A stretch of DNA of 64,000 bases. It comes from Algoriphagus sp. TR-M9 (GTDB lineage Bacteria; Bacteroidota; Bacteroidia; Cytophagales; Cyclobacteriaceae). Position 1 is the stretch's first letter, and each line of letters starts with the position of its first letter. The translations under genes were made by a program, and so were the position numbers. The DNA lies in assembly GCF_027594545.1 (NCBI RefSeq), contig NZ_CP115160.1:2427001-2491000 (forward strand), in the 5' to 3' direction. Below the pieces are notes generated by a model. It saw nothing but the letters and a program-made list of their open reading frames with translations, did no database searches and had not been told where the DNA came from. Positions 9,100-19,418 of this stretch are shown here, one piece after another.

Positions 9100-12000
9100 T
9101 TAGAAGTCAACACCTAAACTGAACGTATACATTCTCGTCTGCGGATATCTACCGTAATCCACACCGATCAGCTGGTTTCCTGCTGACACGTTGTTTCCTA
9201 CAGAAGCACCCACTTCAGGATCATATCCTTTGTATTTGGTGAAAGTAAAAGCATTCTGAACACCGAAAGCCAGTTTCAATCCTCTGACTACATTCTGCTT
9301 GCCCAGAATTTCACTTGGGAATACATACGAAAGGTTGATGTTTTTCAATCTTACATAAGAACCATCTTCTACAAACTTGTCAGAGATTCTGGTACCGTTA
9401 CCATTCAGGTCAGTTGCTGTGATTCTAGGAATATCTGTACCTGCATTGGCGATGAATGGATTTCCTGATTCGTCCATTTCAATACGCGCATAATCATAGG
9501 TTTCCAAAAGCATGTTTCTGCCCAGATTGACATTGTTTGGATTGATGTTCTGGAATCTATTGTAGTTATAGATATCTACTCCAAGTGCTCCAGTAAATAA
9601 GATATCCAAAGCAAAACCTTTATAGGCAAACTGCTGGGTCATGCCGAAGGTGAATTTCGGCCAAGGATTACCAATGAATGTCTGATCACGCTCATCGATC
9701 ACGCCATCTTCATTCAGATCCTTGTACTTGATGTCACCCACATAGATTCCATCTTCGCCTACAGCAATCGGGTTCCCTGAATTATCCACTGGTCTAGCGC
9801 TTGACTCTACTTCTTCGATGGACTGGAAAAGTCCATCATACTGATAGCCATAGAACAACCAAGGAGCCTGTCCAGGTACTGCTCTTGCCGTGAAATCATT
9901 TAACCACCAAGCCGTACGGTCAATAAATGCAGCCTCAGAGAAGAACTTGGTTACCTCTGTTTTAAACCCTGAGAAGTTGTAATTCGAAGTCCAGGAGAAT
10001 CCTGAAGCTCTATTGTCTATATTGATGGTATTGATGGTAATCCCGTAACCCTTGTTTTCCAAAGCACCGATGTTAACGGTAGGAGTACCTATGCTACCTT
10101 CTCCCGAAGTACCCATGTACCAAGGAAGTGGGTTTGGCAACAATAAATTATCAGTCTTTTTCAGGTAGAAATCACCTTCCAATTGAATTCTGTTATTGAA
10201 CATATTCAAATTGAAGCCAAGGTTAATGGTAGAAGTTTCTTCCCACTTCAAGTTTGGATTACCAAATCTGGAAACCAGGAATCCTCCACCCCACTGGGTA
10301 GGAACACTAGGTGAACTAAGCGGTGCAAAAATCGCTCCTGCATCACCTTGGTTACCGGTAAGACCAGTTTCAAATCTCAGTTTGAATTCATCCATCCAAG
10401 TCGCATTGCTTAGGAAATTTTCTTCAGAAACTCTCCATGCTGCCGATACGGATGGGAAGTAGCCCCATCTGTTTTCAGGACCAAAGTTTGCAGAACCATC
10501 TGCTCTGAAAGCTGCCAATAAGATGTATTTCTCGTCAAAAGTATAATTAGCTCTTGCGAAGAACGACTCCATCGCCCAGTGATTAGCTCCACCGGAGTTA
10601 GTAGCTCCCTGTGCAGACCCCAAGCCTAACTGTGGTAAGTCATTGGATGGGAAGTTCACACGACCTGCATTCATAAATTCATATTGTGACTCCTGAGCCT
10701 CGTGGGAAGCCATGAGGTCCAAAGCATGCTTGTTCCAAACTGCATTGTAAGTCAACATTTGGTTCCAGTTCCAATAGAAACTGTTACTGGTCTCCTGGTT
10801 CAGGGTGTTTGTATCATTGGTCACCACACCTAGGGTGTAAGTTGGCGTGAAGAATTTACCATTATTGTAATTGATATTGGTATTGACCATGGTTCTGAAC
10901 TTCAAGCCTTTTAATAGATCCACTTCAATGTTGAATCCACCCTGCGCACCTCTTCTCTTGTAGGTCCTATCCAGCAAATTAGCCAAGGCGATTGGGTTAG
11001 CTGGAGTAAATTGCAAGCTGGAACCGTTCACTGGATCAGCACCACCCCATGAACCGTCAGGATTGGTGACCGGAACATTAGGTGCCATTTGGATGGCATT
11101 ATTGATCACATCGGAGCTACCTGTAGCCAGTTGCTCGTCGGTATGGAACAATTGTAGGTTCAGCCCGATTTTCAACCATTTTCTAGTTTGGTTGTCAATA
11201 TTTGTTCTTACTGAGTATCTGTCAAATGAGGAGCCTATAGCGACACCTTCCTGGCTGAAATATTCTCCAGAGATGAAGAACTTTGTTTTTTCATTACCAC
11301 CTGTCAAGGTGATGTTATGCTTGTTCAAAGGAGCAGTTTTGAAAAGTGCCTCCTGCCAGTCTGTACCTTCACCCAAAATAGAGGGGTCTAAGAAAGCAGC
11401 CGGTGGATCCCCGCCGGTAATTTCACGGATATCATTGGTCATCTCAGCATATTGCTGCAGGTTCATCACGTCTAGACTCTCAGGCTTATCCTGCAGGGTA
11501 TGCAGGTAATTGTAGCTGATTTTAGTCTCCCCTTCTTTACCTCGCTTGGTAGTGATCATAATCACACCATTGGTACCTCTGGAGCCATAGATAGCCGTCG
11601 CAGAAGGTCCCTGCAATACTTCCATCGATTCTATATCACTTGGATTGAGACCAGCCAGTGGATTAGTAGAAGAGGTATTTCCATAAGAAACTGCCGATGG
11701 CTGTAGCTGAACTCCGTCAATTACATATAGTGGTTGGTTCGTACCACTAATGGAGTTTACACCTCGGATGTTCACTGAAATCCCTCCACCCGGAGCTCCG
11801 GTATTTTGGGTCACATACACACCAGCAGCACGACCTTGCAGGGCTTGCTCTACGGTGGTATTTACAGTACGCTCTATTTCTTCAGAAGTCACGGAAACCT
11901 GCGCACTGGACATGTCACGTTTCTTCATCGTACCATACCCGACCACTACAAATTCATCCATGGAAGCAATATCCTCTTCCAGGACTATATCGATCTGGGA

Positions 12001-12258
12001 CTGATTACCGACTACTACCTCCTGGGATTTAAAGCCGATAAAACTATACACCAATACGGAATTGGTGGATGGAACGGTAATCGAATAAGTACCGTCCTCT
12101 TGTGTTGCCACGCCTGTGGTAGTGCCTTTGACCAGCACCGTCACACCGGGAAGTGAGAGTCCATCACCCGAACCGGTCACTTGACCTGTAACGGTAACCT
12201 GTGCGTGGACTACACCTGCCGAAAGCATGAGCCAAAGCAGTAATAGTTTTTTCATCAT
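9100..12258 (-). CDS. susC: SusC/RagA family TonB-linked outer-membrane transporter
   Basis: 1052 residues. A signal peptide (about residues 1-20, ending AHAQ) is followed by a carboxypeptidase-regulatory-like beta-sandwich domain (to about 107). A TonB plug (about 115-235, with VVVGYGTMKKRD, PLYVIDGVQ and GTNGVIMITTKRGK) and a large C-terminal barrel come next. This is the standard SusC domain order and it imports oligosaccharides using TonB energy. Two consecutive ATG codons occur at the start (12258 and 12255). There are 440 bp of non-coding sequence upstream, containing a direct repeat that may be the regulator site. It is the first gene of the susC-susD-SGBP operon. Confidence 0.97.
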   Translation of the reverse strand: MMKKLLLLWLMLSAGVVHAQVTVTGQVTGSGDGLSLPGVTVLVKGTTTGVATQEDGTYSITVPSTNSVLVYSFIGFKSQEVVVGNQSQIDIVLEEDIASMDEFVVVGYGTMKKRDMSSAQVSVTSEEIERTVNTTVEQALQGRAAGVYVTQNTGAPGGGISVNIRGVNSISGTNQPLYVIDGVQLQPSAVSYGNTSSTNPLAGLNPSDIESMEVLQGPSATAIYGSRGTNGVIMITTKRGKEGETKISYNYLHTLQDKPESLDVMNLQQYAEMTNDIREITGGDPPAAFLDPSILGEGTDWQEALFKTAPLNKHNITLTGGNEKTKFFISGEYFSQEGVAIGSSFDRYSVRTNIDNQTRKWLKIGLNLQLFHTDEQLATGSSDVINNAIQMAPNVPVTNPDGSWGGADPVNGSSLQFTPANPIALANLLDRTYKRRGAQGGFNIEVDLLKGLKFRTMVNTNINYNNGKFFTPTYTLGVVTNDTNTLNQETSNSFYWNWNQMLTYNAVWNKHALDLMASHEAQESQYEFMNAGRVNFPSNDLPQLGLGSAQGATNSGGANHWAMESFFARANYTFDEKYILLAAFRADGSANFGPENRWGYFPSVSAAWRVSEENFLSNATWMDEFKLRFETGLTGNQGDAGAIFAPLSSPSVPTQWGGGFLVSRFGNPNLKWEETSTINLGFNLNMFNNRIQLEGDFYLKKTDNLLLPNPLPWYMGTSGEGSIGTPTVNIGALENKGYGITINTINIDNRASGFSWTSNYNFSGFKTEVTKFFSEAAFIDRTAWWLNDFTARAVPGQAPWLFYGYQYDGLFQSIEEVESSARPVDNSGNPIAVGEDGIYVGDIKYKDLNEDGVIDERDQTFIGNPWPKFTFGMTQQFAYKGFALDILFTGALGVDIYNYNRFQNINPNNVNLGRNMLLETYDYARIEMDESGNPFIANAGTDIPRITATDLNGNGTRISDKFVEDGSYVRLKNINLSYVFPSEILGKQNVVRGLKLAFGVQNAFTFTKYKGYDPEVGASVGNNVSAGNQLIGVDYGRYPQTRMYTFSLGVDF

Positions 12259-12698
12259 GTGGGTTTTAATTGTTTGAAAATTGGTAATAGGAATAGGTGC
12301 GAGTAGGAAAAGGTTTTTCCTCTGTGTTTTGCGGATGCAAATCCTTCGTTGGTTGTTTCATTATTTATGGGTTTGTCGTTATAAAAAATCATCGCTAACA
12401 ACCCATCTCTGGTGAGAAATCCTTTTAGGAAGTAAAGTGCTAGAGTCTTGCATAGCTCTAGGCCAAAAGGATAAGATCAGATTCTGGGTTTATTGCTTTG
12501 ATCCATTTAAATGTAGAATTAGCAATCGACTCTGAGGGTATTCAAATGTTTTCAATAAGGGTATCAAATGTTCCCTTAGGCTAAAACAACTGATAAACAG
12601 ACTATTAACCTCTCACTTTTGAGCACTTTTTAGGTGAAATGAGGGAAATATTAGTAAAATATTTTTTTCACCTGCCACTCTTTTGCCCTTTTGAAGGA
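12259..12698. other. Intergenic region upstream of susC
   Basis: 440 bp between the GH5 stop and the susC start. No ORF or RNA gene was recognised. It contains the direct repeat annotated at 12536-12572. A loose inverted repeat (AGGTGAAA near 12632 with TTTCACCT near 12668) may act at the 3' end of the GH5 transcript. No good TAnnTTTG box was seen on the minus strand. Confidence 0.6.
12536..12572 (-). promoter_or_regulatory. Direct repeat, candidate binding site of the PUL regulator
   Basis: Read on the minus strand, AACATTTGATACCC and AACATTTGAATACCC occur in the same orientation with starts about 22 bp apart, roughly two helical turns. AraC-type DNA-binding domains, as at the C-terminus of the adjacent hybrid regulator, commonly bind such direct repeats. 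The site is about 280 bp from the susC start, which would imply a long leader. The link to the regulator is inference. Confidence 0.4.
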
Positions 12699-13682
12699 TC
12701 ACTTCAGTGCTGATTTGACGATTTTGGCCCAAGGTTTCAAGTCTGAATCTGCCCATTCCCCAGTAGAAGAAGCAGTAGGTAAAAGCATGGAACAGGTCTC
12801 GTCCTTATCCGCAATAGACCAAGCTGCCCAGGAAATTTTTCGACTTTCCATCCAGCTCAGCCAAGACGCCCAAGAGGCCTCATCTATAGGACCGTCACCG
12901 CTGGCTTCCATACCGGCACATTCAGATACAAAGAGTGGTAGCCCACTCTGGTGAGCAGCCTCTGCCCGCTCCCGCAAATAATCCTTATGCGTACCTGCAT
13001 AGAAATGCAACACATACATCAAATTCTCCTGATTCAAAATGGGATCCTCAGCCACCAAGTGTATATCCTGGCTCCAAGTAGGACTGCCTACTAAAATCAA
13101 ATTATCCGGATCGTACTTTCTGATCTCAGCTATAATCTCTTCGGAGTAGGCTTTGACCTCGGCCCAGGATTCATCATCCGGTTCATTGAACAACTCATAA
13201 ATAACATGGGGATGATCACCATAAGTCTGTGCCATTTCTGCAAAGAATTCTTTGGCCTCCTCTTGATACAGGTCATGACTATGCCAATCGATGATAACAT
13301 AAATATCCGCTTCAATTGCAGCGTCTACCACAGCTTTCACCTTTTGCTTAGCAAAGTCAGGATTATCCAGATAAGCACCATCTGGATCTACTCCCATGGC
13401 CGCTCTTACCAGATTGACATTCCAATCAGATTTCAACCAGTTCACAGTGGAGGAAGTGTAAAACCTAGGCCACCAGTTATGCCAGCCAAAGCTCACTCCG
13501 CGAAGCATCACCGCCTCGCCATCAAGGTCGGTCAGCTGTCCGGAACTGACCTTCAGCTGCCCGTGAAATTCATTTTTAAGTGCTAATTCAGGTTCAGGTT
13601 GAGGAGCTGGAGTAGGATCCGGACCTGCCGCTTCAGAGCATGAGCAAATCGCCACGCAGAGTACTAAAAGTAATTTCTTCAT
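12699..13682 (-). CDS. GH5 family endoglucanase (GH5_2-like), lipoprotein
   Basis: 327 residues, exported lipoprotein (cysteines at 13 and 15 after a hydrophobic leader, then a Pro-rich linker to about residue 32). The catalytic TIM barrel shows RGVSFGWHNWW near residue 61, IDWHSH at 131, the acid/base Glu167 in FNEP, HFYAGTHKDYLR at 226-237 and the nucleophile Glu254 in FVSEC. The HFYAGTH and FNEP combination points to subfamily 2 (endo-beta-1,4-glucanase). FVSECAG replaces the more usual FVxEWG, so the aromatic residue after the nucleophile is absent. Expected role is cutting beta-1,4-glucan chains at the surface. It lies 99 bp downstream of the regulator and 440 bp before susC, all on one strand. 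Confidence 0.9.
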   Translation of the reverse strand: MKKLLLVLCVAICSCSEAAGPDPTPAPQPEPELALKNEFHGQLKVSSGQLTDLDGEAVMLRGVSFGWHNWWPRFYTSSTVNWLKSDWNVNLVRAAMGVDPDGAYLDNPDFAKQKVKAVVDAAIEADIYVIIDWHSHDLYQEEAKEFFAEMAQTYGDHPHVIYELFNEPDDESWAEVKAYSEEIIAEIRKYDPDNLILVGSPTWSQDIHLVAEDPILNQENLMYVLHFYAGTHKDYLRERAEAAHQSGLPLFVSECAGMEASGDGPIDEASWASWLSWMESRKISWAAWSIADKDETCSMLLPTASSTGEWADSDLKPWAKIVKSALK

Positions 13683-13781
13683 TTTGGGTTAATTAATTGA
13701 ACCCAATATTACAGGAAGGAGCAGAATGCTAGGGGTATGGATTGTTTCCAATGAGGGGAGCAATCGTTAATTCTGGGCGAA

Positions 13782-16700
13782 TTAAGAGGAAATCTCCTGT
13801 TGCTGGGCAGCATATTCCGAAGGCAGGGTTCCAAATTCAGCTTTAAAATGCTTCGCAAAATATTTAGCATTATTATACCCTACCATGTAGGCAATCTCCG
13901 AAATATTCAATTGACTCTTACTCAGCAGCTGAGCAGCTCGTTTCATTCTGATCAGGCGAATGAATTCTATAGGGCTTTTGCCGGTCAAGGACTGTAGTTT
14001 TTTGTAAAGTTGTACCCTACTCATTCCCAGCTCCTTGCTCAAAAACTCCACAGATAGTTGGGAATCTTCCAGGTGGTTTTCTACTATGCTGACGGCGTTT
14101 TGAATCAGTTGGTCATCCAGGGAATCTATTTTCACCTCGGATGCATTGATTTGGATCTTGTTTCGGTTTTGCTCTTGGGTGACATTTCGCTCACGTAGCA
14201 GGTTTTTAATGCTCAGTTGCAGCACATCCAGGTTGAACGGCTTGGTCAAATACAGATTTGCCCCGCTGTCCAGGCCTTGCAGCATGTTCTCCTCAGATTT
14301 TTTTGCGGTAAGCAATATCACCGGAATATGGGAAGTAGTGATCTCTTTTTTGACTTGCTGGCAAAGTTCATTTCCATCCATTTGCGGCATCATGAGATCC
14401 GTGACTATCAGATCTGGGATGTGCTGTTGAGCCAGTTCCCAAGCCTGCTTACCATCTGCAGCAGTGAGAATATGATAGGTATCGGAAAGGCAATCTTTCA
14501 GGTAATTTCTAAATTCCGCATGATCCTCTGCGATCAAAAGCACCTCTTTTTGATCATTCATCTGTTCTTCCTCAACTGCTATTTCATCCCAGTTTTCCGG
14601 CAAAATCAAACTTAAGGGGATAGTCACGGTAAATACTGCGCCCTCACCAGGCCTGCTTTCTACGTACAATTCTCCTTTCATGACCTGTACAAAATCCTTC
14701 ACCAGTGACAGCCCGATTCCGCTTCCCTGATTCAGGTGTTGTCCATGTCCCTCAGTGGTGTAGAATCGCTCGAAAATTTTCTCCTGATCCTCCTCTTTTA
14801 TCCCTACGCCAGTATCAGCTACGGCTAAGGTAAAGCTTCCTTTGTCCCCATCTTCCTGATTCAGATCCACCGAAACATTGATCACTCCGCCTTCTGGAGT
14901 GAATTTGAAAGCATTGGACAGCAAGTTGAAAATGATTTTCTCCAGTTTATCCGAATCAAAAATGGCCTGCTGGCTATTGATATTGGTTTCAAAATTCAAA
15001 TGAATATGCTTGTTTTCAGACAGTTCCTGAAAATCCGCTACACATTCCTTGACAAACTCCACTACATCTCCTTCTGAGGGATGAAAGGACAAGCCTCCCC
15101 GCTCCACATTCTTCACATCCAGTAACTGATTGATTAATTTCAGCAGCCTGCGTGCATTCCGCTGGATGATTTGGTACTGCCCCAGCAAGGGGGAATTTGG
15201 AGAATCTGAAATCAGATGCTCGGTAGGTGTCAAAATCAAAGAAAGCGGGGTTCTGAATTCATGACTGAGATTGGTAAAAAACTTAGTCTTCAACTTGTCC
15301 AACTCCTGAACCCGATTTGCCTCCTGAATAGCCTGCTCCCGATCAAACTTCTCCTGTTGTCTTCGTATCAGTTGATTTCTGAAATACCAAATCACTCCTA
15401 CGATTGCCAGGAAATACAGGAAATAAGCAATGGGAGTCTTCCAGAATGGAGCCAAAATCCGGATATCCAAGTAATATTCATAGGTACTCCACCCATCCAA
15501 TACCGTCCCCGGCTGCACCACCAAGGTATAGTTACCCGGATCCAGGTTGGTAAAGGTCACCTTTGCCAAGTCATCATTCAGGTAAATCCAGTCTTCATTG
15601 AATCCTAGTAATTTATACCTGTATTTGTTTTTCTCTGGGTAAAGGAAATTCAAGGCTGAAAACCAAACGGAAAATATATTCTCATCGTGCTTCAGTACCA
15701 GCTCCTGCGTGTATTCCAGGGATTTGCTCAGGAGCACCCTCTTGTCAAATACATCACCCACCTGGACTTCCTCATTGAAGAGCTGGAAATCCGTAAACAC
15801 TACCGGAGGATTATTGCTTTCGAAAGCAAAGTTTTCCGATTTGAAAATGTTAAAGCCATTTGGCCCGCCAAAAACAAATTCTCCCAAACTGGTCTTAAGT
15901 GCAGCATTCTTGTTGAACAAAGAAGCCTGCAAACCGTCTTTTTGGTCAAAATTTTGAAAAGAAATCTCAAATGGCTTTTTCGACCGGTCCAGGTCTGCAT
16001 AGCTGAGCCCACTCTGGGAACTCACCCACAAGTTTCCTTTGGAGTCTTCCAGCATATCCACCAAATAATCGCTTGGAAGGCCCTCCTCTTCTCCATATTG
16101 ATAAAAAGTACTGTCACTGGAGTCAAAGTAGTGCAATCCAGTGAGCGTAGTAAGCCAAAGCACTCCTTCATCATCGGTAAATAAATCGGTGATATTCCCG
16201 TCCAGCAAACCGTTTTCACTGGTTTCGGAGAAAAAGAGTCCAGTCTTCTGATCAAAATCCACCACATTCACACCCGAACCCCCAGATACCCAGACATTAC
16301 CAGCTAGATCTTCCGCAAATCCTGTGATGTATTGGTTGTTAATATAAAAAGGAGCAGCCCCGGCAGGATGGTTTGAGAATGTCTCTCGATCAGCATCCAA
16401 AATAGCTATACCGGACCTCAAGGTGCCTATCCATATTTTACCAGTGCTATCCTCAAAAAGCCTCCAAATACTGGGATCGGGAATACCAGTGGAATCTGAC
16501 TGATTGTAACTGTACCGTTTGAAATTAGTACCATCAAAACTCGCCAAGCCTGTGAGGTATGTCCCTATCCATAGAATCCCCTCATGATCCATCATCAAAT
16601 CCACAATCACATCACCAGGCAGACTGTTGGCCTGATCTGGCCGATGCTTGTACTGCTGATAGGTATTTTTCTTTCGGTCAAAATAAATCAATCCTCCCCC

Positions 16701-17873
16701 GTTCGTTCCTATGTATAGGTTTCCTGCCTCATCCTCTACAAAAGCATTGATATCATTGTAGGGCAAAGAATTCGGATTGGCAAAGTTCTTTTGCACATGC
16801 GAAAACCGCACTAATCCTTGATGATAGTAGGCTACACCTTTTTTATGGGTCCCCACCCAAATAATGCCTTCATCATCTTTGAACAGGGAGTAGATCACAT
16901 TATGAACCAAATTATTATTGCCCAGTTTCTCACTCCATAGATAGGATACCTCCCCGGATTCCTTGTCCAGCACATTGATGCCTCCATGATCTGTTCCCAG
17001 CCAGATTTGACCTGGCTTAGCTTCCACCACGGTTTTCACCAAATTGTTATTCAGCTTGAAATTCCCCCTGTTTTCCTGGTTGATTTCTATCTGATGAGAA
17101 AAGCCGTCCACCCGAAAAACCCCCAGATCCCGATCAGGATCATAGATCCAGGCGTCTCCTTGGGAGTCTATAAGTATTTCAAAATTTGCAAGCGCCGGAA
17201 TCTCCTCACTGGGTAAGCGAAGTGTCTTCGTCACTATCAGTCTATTTGGATCCAAGAGGTCTATAAATCCGGTGCGGGAAACCACCCAAATCAACCCATC
17301 CGGCGCTTCAGCCACAGAGGCAATGCGATCCGAAGTAATGCTGCCCTTGGAAGCATTCTTTCTTACATATTCGGTTTTGCGGGTTTCGGGATTGTAAATA
17401 CTCAATCCCAGCTCCGGGTGTGTAAACCAAAACCTATTTTGCCTATCCTCCATCAGCATGCCTACAGAATCAGAGGCTAAATGGTAGGTGTTCGAAAAAA
17501 GCGCTTTACCTCTACTGAATTTCTCTGTGACCGGATTATAGATATCATACAGGCCATTCATGTTTTTGACCCAGAGCATATTCTCCGGTCCCAAAAAAAG
17601 TCTGGAAATGCTATTGTTGGACAAGGAGGTAGAGTCATCGTTATTAAAAAAGGCCTTCATTCTGGTGCCATCGTAGCGATATAAGCCATAGGCCGTTCCG
17701 TACCACATCATTCCATCTGCATCCCGCACTATGCTCAGTACATTGGCATTGGCCAGCCCCAGACTTTCATCAAGATTCCTGAACACCAATTGAGAAGACA
17801 GATCCTGGGCGACCAATCCACCGGCCCAGCACATCCAAATCCCTATCAAAATACCTAGCAACCTTGCTCTCAT
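13782..17873 (-). CDS. Hybrid two-component system regulator (HTCS) of the PUL
   Basis: 1363 residues. After a signal peptide come two-component-regulator propeller repeats (about 30-660), a Y_Y_Y domain (about 735-800) and one membrane segment (about 808-828). The cytoplasmic part has a HisKA domain with phospho-acceptor His871 (LSHEFRTP), an HATPase domain (NLLSNAFKFTPEGG and GSGIGLSLV), a receiver domain with Asp1159 (VTDLMMPQMDG) and an AraC-type HTH (about 1265-1350). Proteins of this order sense oligosaccharides in the periplasm and activate their own PUL. It sits between the xylose operon and the GH5-SusCD genes on the same strand, so both are candidate targets. All key catalytic residues are present. 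The ligand is unknown. Confidence 0.96.
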   Translation of the reverse strand: MRARLLGILIGIWMCWAGGLVAQDLSSQLVFRNLDESLGLANANVLSIVRDADGMMWYGTAYGLYRYDGTRMKAFFNNDDSTSLSNNSISRLFLGPENMLWVKNMNGLYDIYNPVTEKFSRGKALFSNTYHLASDSVGMLMEDRQNRFWFTHPELGLSIYNPETRKTEYVRKNASKGSITSDRIASVAEAPDGLIWVVSRTGFIDLLDPNRLIVTKTLRLPSEEIPALANFEILIDSQGDAWIYDPDRDLGVFRVDGFSHQIEINQENRGNFKLNNNLVKTVVEAKPGQIWLGTDHGGINVLDKESGEVSYLWSEKLGNNNLVHNVIYSLFKDDEGIIWVGTHKKGVAYYHQGLVRFSHVQKNFANPNSLPYNDINAFVEDEAGNLYIGTNGGGLIYFDRKKNTYQQYKHRPDQANSLPGDVIVDLMMDHEGILWIGTYLTGLASFDGTNFKRYSYNQSDSTGIPDPSIWRLFEDSTGKIWIGTLRSGIAILDADRETFSNHPAGAAPFYINNQYITGFAEDLAGNVWVSGGSGVNVVDFDQKTGLFFSETSENGLLDGNITDLFTDDEGVLWLTTLTGLHYFDSSDSTFYQYGEEEGLPSDYLVDMLEDSKGNLWVSSQSGLSYADLDRSKKPFEISFQNFDQKDGLQASLFNKNAALKTSLGEFVFGGPNGFNIFKSENFAFESNNPPVVFTDFQLFNEEVQVGDVFDKRVLLSKSLEYTQELVLKHDENIFSVWFSALNFLYPEKNKYRYKLLGFNEDWIYLNDDLAKVTFTNLDPGNYTLVVQPGTVLDGWSTYEYYLDIRILAPFWKTPIAYFLYFLAIVGVIWYFRNQLIRRQQEKFDREQAIQEANRVQELDKLKTKFFTNLSHEFRTPLSLILTPTEHLISDSPNSPLLGQYQIIQRNARRLLKLINQLLDVKNVERGGLSFHPSEGDVVEFVKECVADFQELSENKHIHLNFETNINSQQAIFDSDKLEKIIFNLLSNAFKFTPEGGVINVSVDLNQEDGDKGSFTLAVADTGVGIKEEDQEKIFERFYTTEGHGQHLNQGSGIGLSLVKDFVQVMKGELYVESRPGEGAVFTVTIPLSLILPENWDEIAVEEEQMNDQKEVLLIAEDHAEFRNYLKDCLSDTYHILTAADGKQAWELAQQHIPDLIVTDLMMPQMDGNELCQQVKKEITTSHIPVILLTAKKSEENMLQGLDSGANLYLTKPFNLDVLQLSIKNLLRERNVTQEQNRNKIQINASEVKIDSLDDQLIQNAVSIVENHLEDSQLSVEFLSKELGMSRVQLYKKLQSLTGKSPIEFIRLIRMKRAAQLLSKSQLNISEIAYMVGYNNAKYFAKHFKAEFGTLPSEYAAQQQEISS

Positions 17874-18009
17874 ACTCCCTTTTCTATATCGCCCAAATTA
17901 TCAGAATTAAAGTAAACATCTTTGCTCTTTTGGAAAAAATTCACCTCTATTCTCCTGAAGCTTACTTTTATTTTAAAATTACTTTAAATCATCCTATCAC
18001 TTCCACAAA

Positions 18010-18043
18010 AAAAGTCCGATCGAAAACATTCAACCGGACTTTT
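18010..18043 (-). terminator. Rho-independent terminator after xylA
   Basis: Arms AAAAGTCCG and CGGACTTTT (9 bp, perfect) with a 16-nt loop. On the minus strand it ends in a run of seven T. It lies 23 bp past the xylA stop and upstream of the regulator gene, so it ends the xylose operon. Confidence 0.85.
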
Positions 18044-18065
18044 CAATCAATTAGATAACTACTTC

Positions 18066-19379
18066 TTAGATGAATCTGTTTAAAAGATTCTCGAAGTATT
18101 CTTGCTTACCTGAAGTCATTGCAGGCTCGCCTGCTTCAGCAGCATAGTTTCTTAGCTCTTCCAAAGTCATGTTACCGGATTCGAAATCCTTGCCCTTGCC
18201 TGAATCAAAGCTGGCATAACGGTTCTTTCTTCTTTCCAGGTAATCAGATTTTTCCAAGATATCATTGGCAATCAGCATGCCTCTGGCAAATGCATCCATA
18301 CTTCCGATATGAGCATGGAAAAGATCATCCATATCTGTGGAGTTTCTACGGATTTTAGCATCGAAATTCACTCCTCCGCCTTGGATTCCGTCAGAAGTCA
18401 ATAGCACTAGCATAGCTTCTGTCAATTCCTGTAAGTTCAAAGCAAACTGATCGGTATCCCAACCGTTTTGGTAATCCCCTCTATTCGCATCAATGCTACC
18501 CAGCATTCCCGCATCTGCACAAACCTGCAGTTCATGCTGGAAAGTATGTCCGGCCAAAGTAGCGTGGTTTACTTCAATATTCAATTTGAAATCCTTGTCC
18601 AGGCCATGCTGTCTAAGGAATCCAACCACAGTAGCAGCATCGTAATCATACTGGTGCTTGGTAGGCTCCATAGGCTTAGGCTCAATCAGGAAATTACCCT
18701 TGAACCCGTTCTTTCTGGCATAATCACGCGCCACTGTCAGGAATTGCGCGAGATGCTCAGTTTCACGCTTCATGTCTGTATTTAACAAGGACATGTAGCC
18801 TTCACGTCCACCCCAGAACACGTAATTCTCACCACCTAAAGCAATGGTAGCATCAATTGCATTCTTCACTTGTGTACCTGCATAAGCCAGTACATTGAAG
18901 TCCGGGTTAGTAGATGCACCGTTCATGTATCTCGGATTAGAGAATACATTGGCAGTACCCCAAAGCAACTTCACTCCGGTTTCCGCTTGCTTCTGCTTAG
19001 CGTATTCGGTGATGATTTGCATTCTTTTCTCATATTCCGCTACGGTAGGTCCTTCATCGATTAAATCCACATCGTGGAAACAATAATAAGGAGCTCCGAT
19101 TTTGGTGATGAATTCAAAAGCTGCATCCATCTTGTCCTTTGCTCTCTGAACAGGATCAGCAGCAGCATCCCAAGGGTGTACTATAGTTCCAGGTCCGAAT
19201 GGGTCATTACCGGTTCCACAGAAGGAATGCCAGTAAGCAATTGCAAATTTGAAATGCTCTTTCAGGGTTTTACCGGCGATCACTTTGTTTTCGTCGTAAT
19301 ACCTAAAAGCCATAGGGTTATCACTTTCTTTTCCTTCGAAAGGGATCTTTCCAATAGATGAGAAATAAGTCTTTGACAT
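18066..19379 (-). CDS. xylA: Xylose isomerase
   Basis: 437 residues, the usual length for the long (class II) xylose isomerases. It interconverts D-xylose and D-xylulose in the cytoplasm using two divalent metal ions. Family signatures visible are YYCFHDVDL with the catalytic His-Asp pair, [34 protein letters not shown] with metal and substrate ligands, [15 protein letters not shown] and GSIDANRGD. It is the last gene of a symporter-xylB-xylA operon (39 bp after xylB) and is followed by a strong terminator. Its position beside the PUL implies that xylose is a released product of the targeted glycan. Confidence 0.98.
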   Translation of the reverse strand: MSKTYFSSIGKIPFEGKESDNPMAFRYYDENKVIAGKTLKEHFKFAIAYWHSFCGTGNDPFGPGTIVHPWDAAADPVQRAKDKMDAAFEFITKIGAPYYCFHDVDLIDEGPTVAEYEKRMQIITEYAKQKQAETGVKLLWGTANVFSNPRYMNGASTNPDFNVLAYAGTQVKNAIDATIALGGENYVFWGGREGYMSLLNTDMKRETEHLAQFLTVARDYARKNGFKGNFLIEPKPMEPTKHQYDYDAATVVGFLRQHGLDKDFKLNIEVNHATLAGHTFQHELQVCADAGMLGSIDANRGDYQNGWDTDQFALNLQELTEAMLVLLTSDGIQGGGVNFDAKIRRNSTDMDDLFHAHIGSMDAFARGMLIANDILEKSDYLERRKNRYASFDSGKGKDFESGNMTLEELRNYAAEAGEPAMTSGKQEYFENLLNRFI

Positions 19380-19418
19380 GTTACTTGAATTTAATCGGTT
19401 TATTAGGTTTGATTTAAT

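Noticed and set aside
15687..16184. 165-codon open frame on the plus strand
   Set aside because: Antisense to the HTCS propeller region; no domain and no start context.
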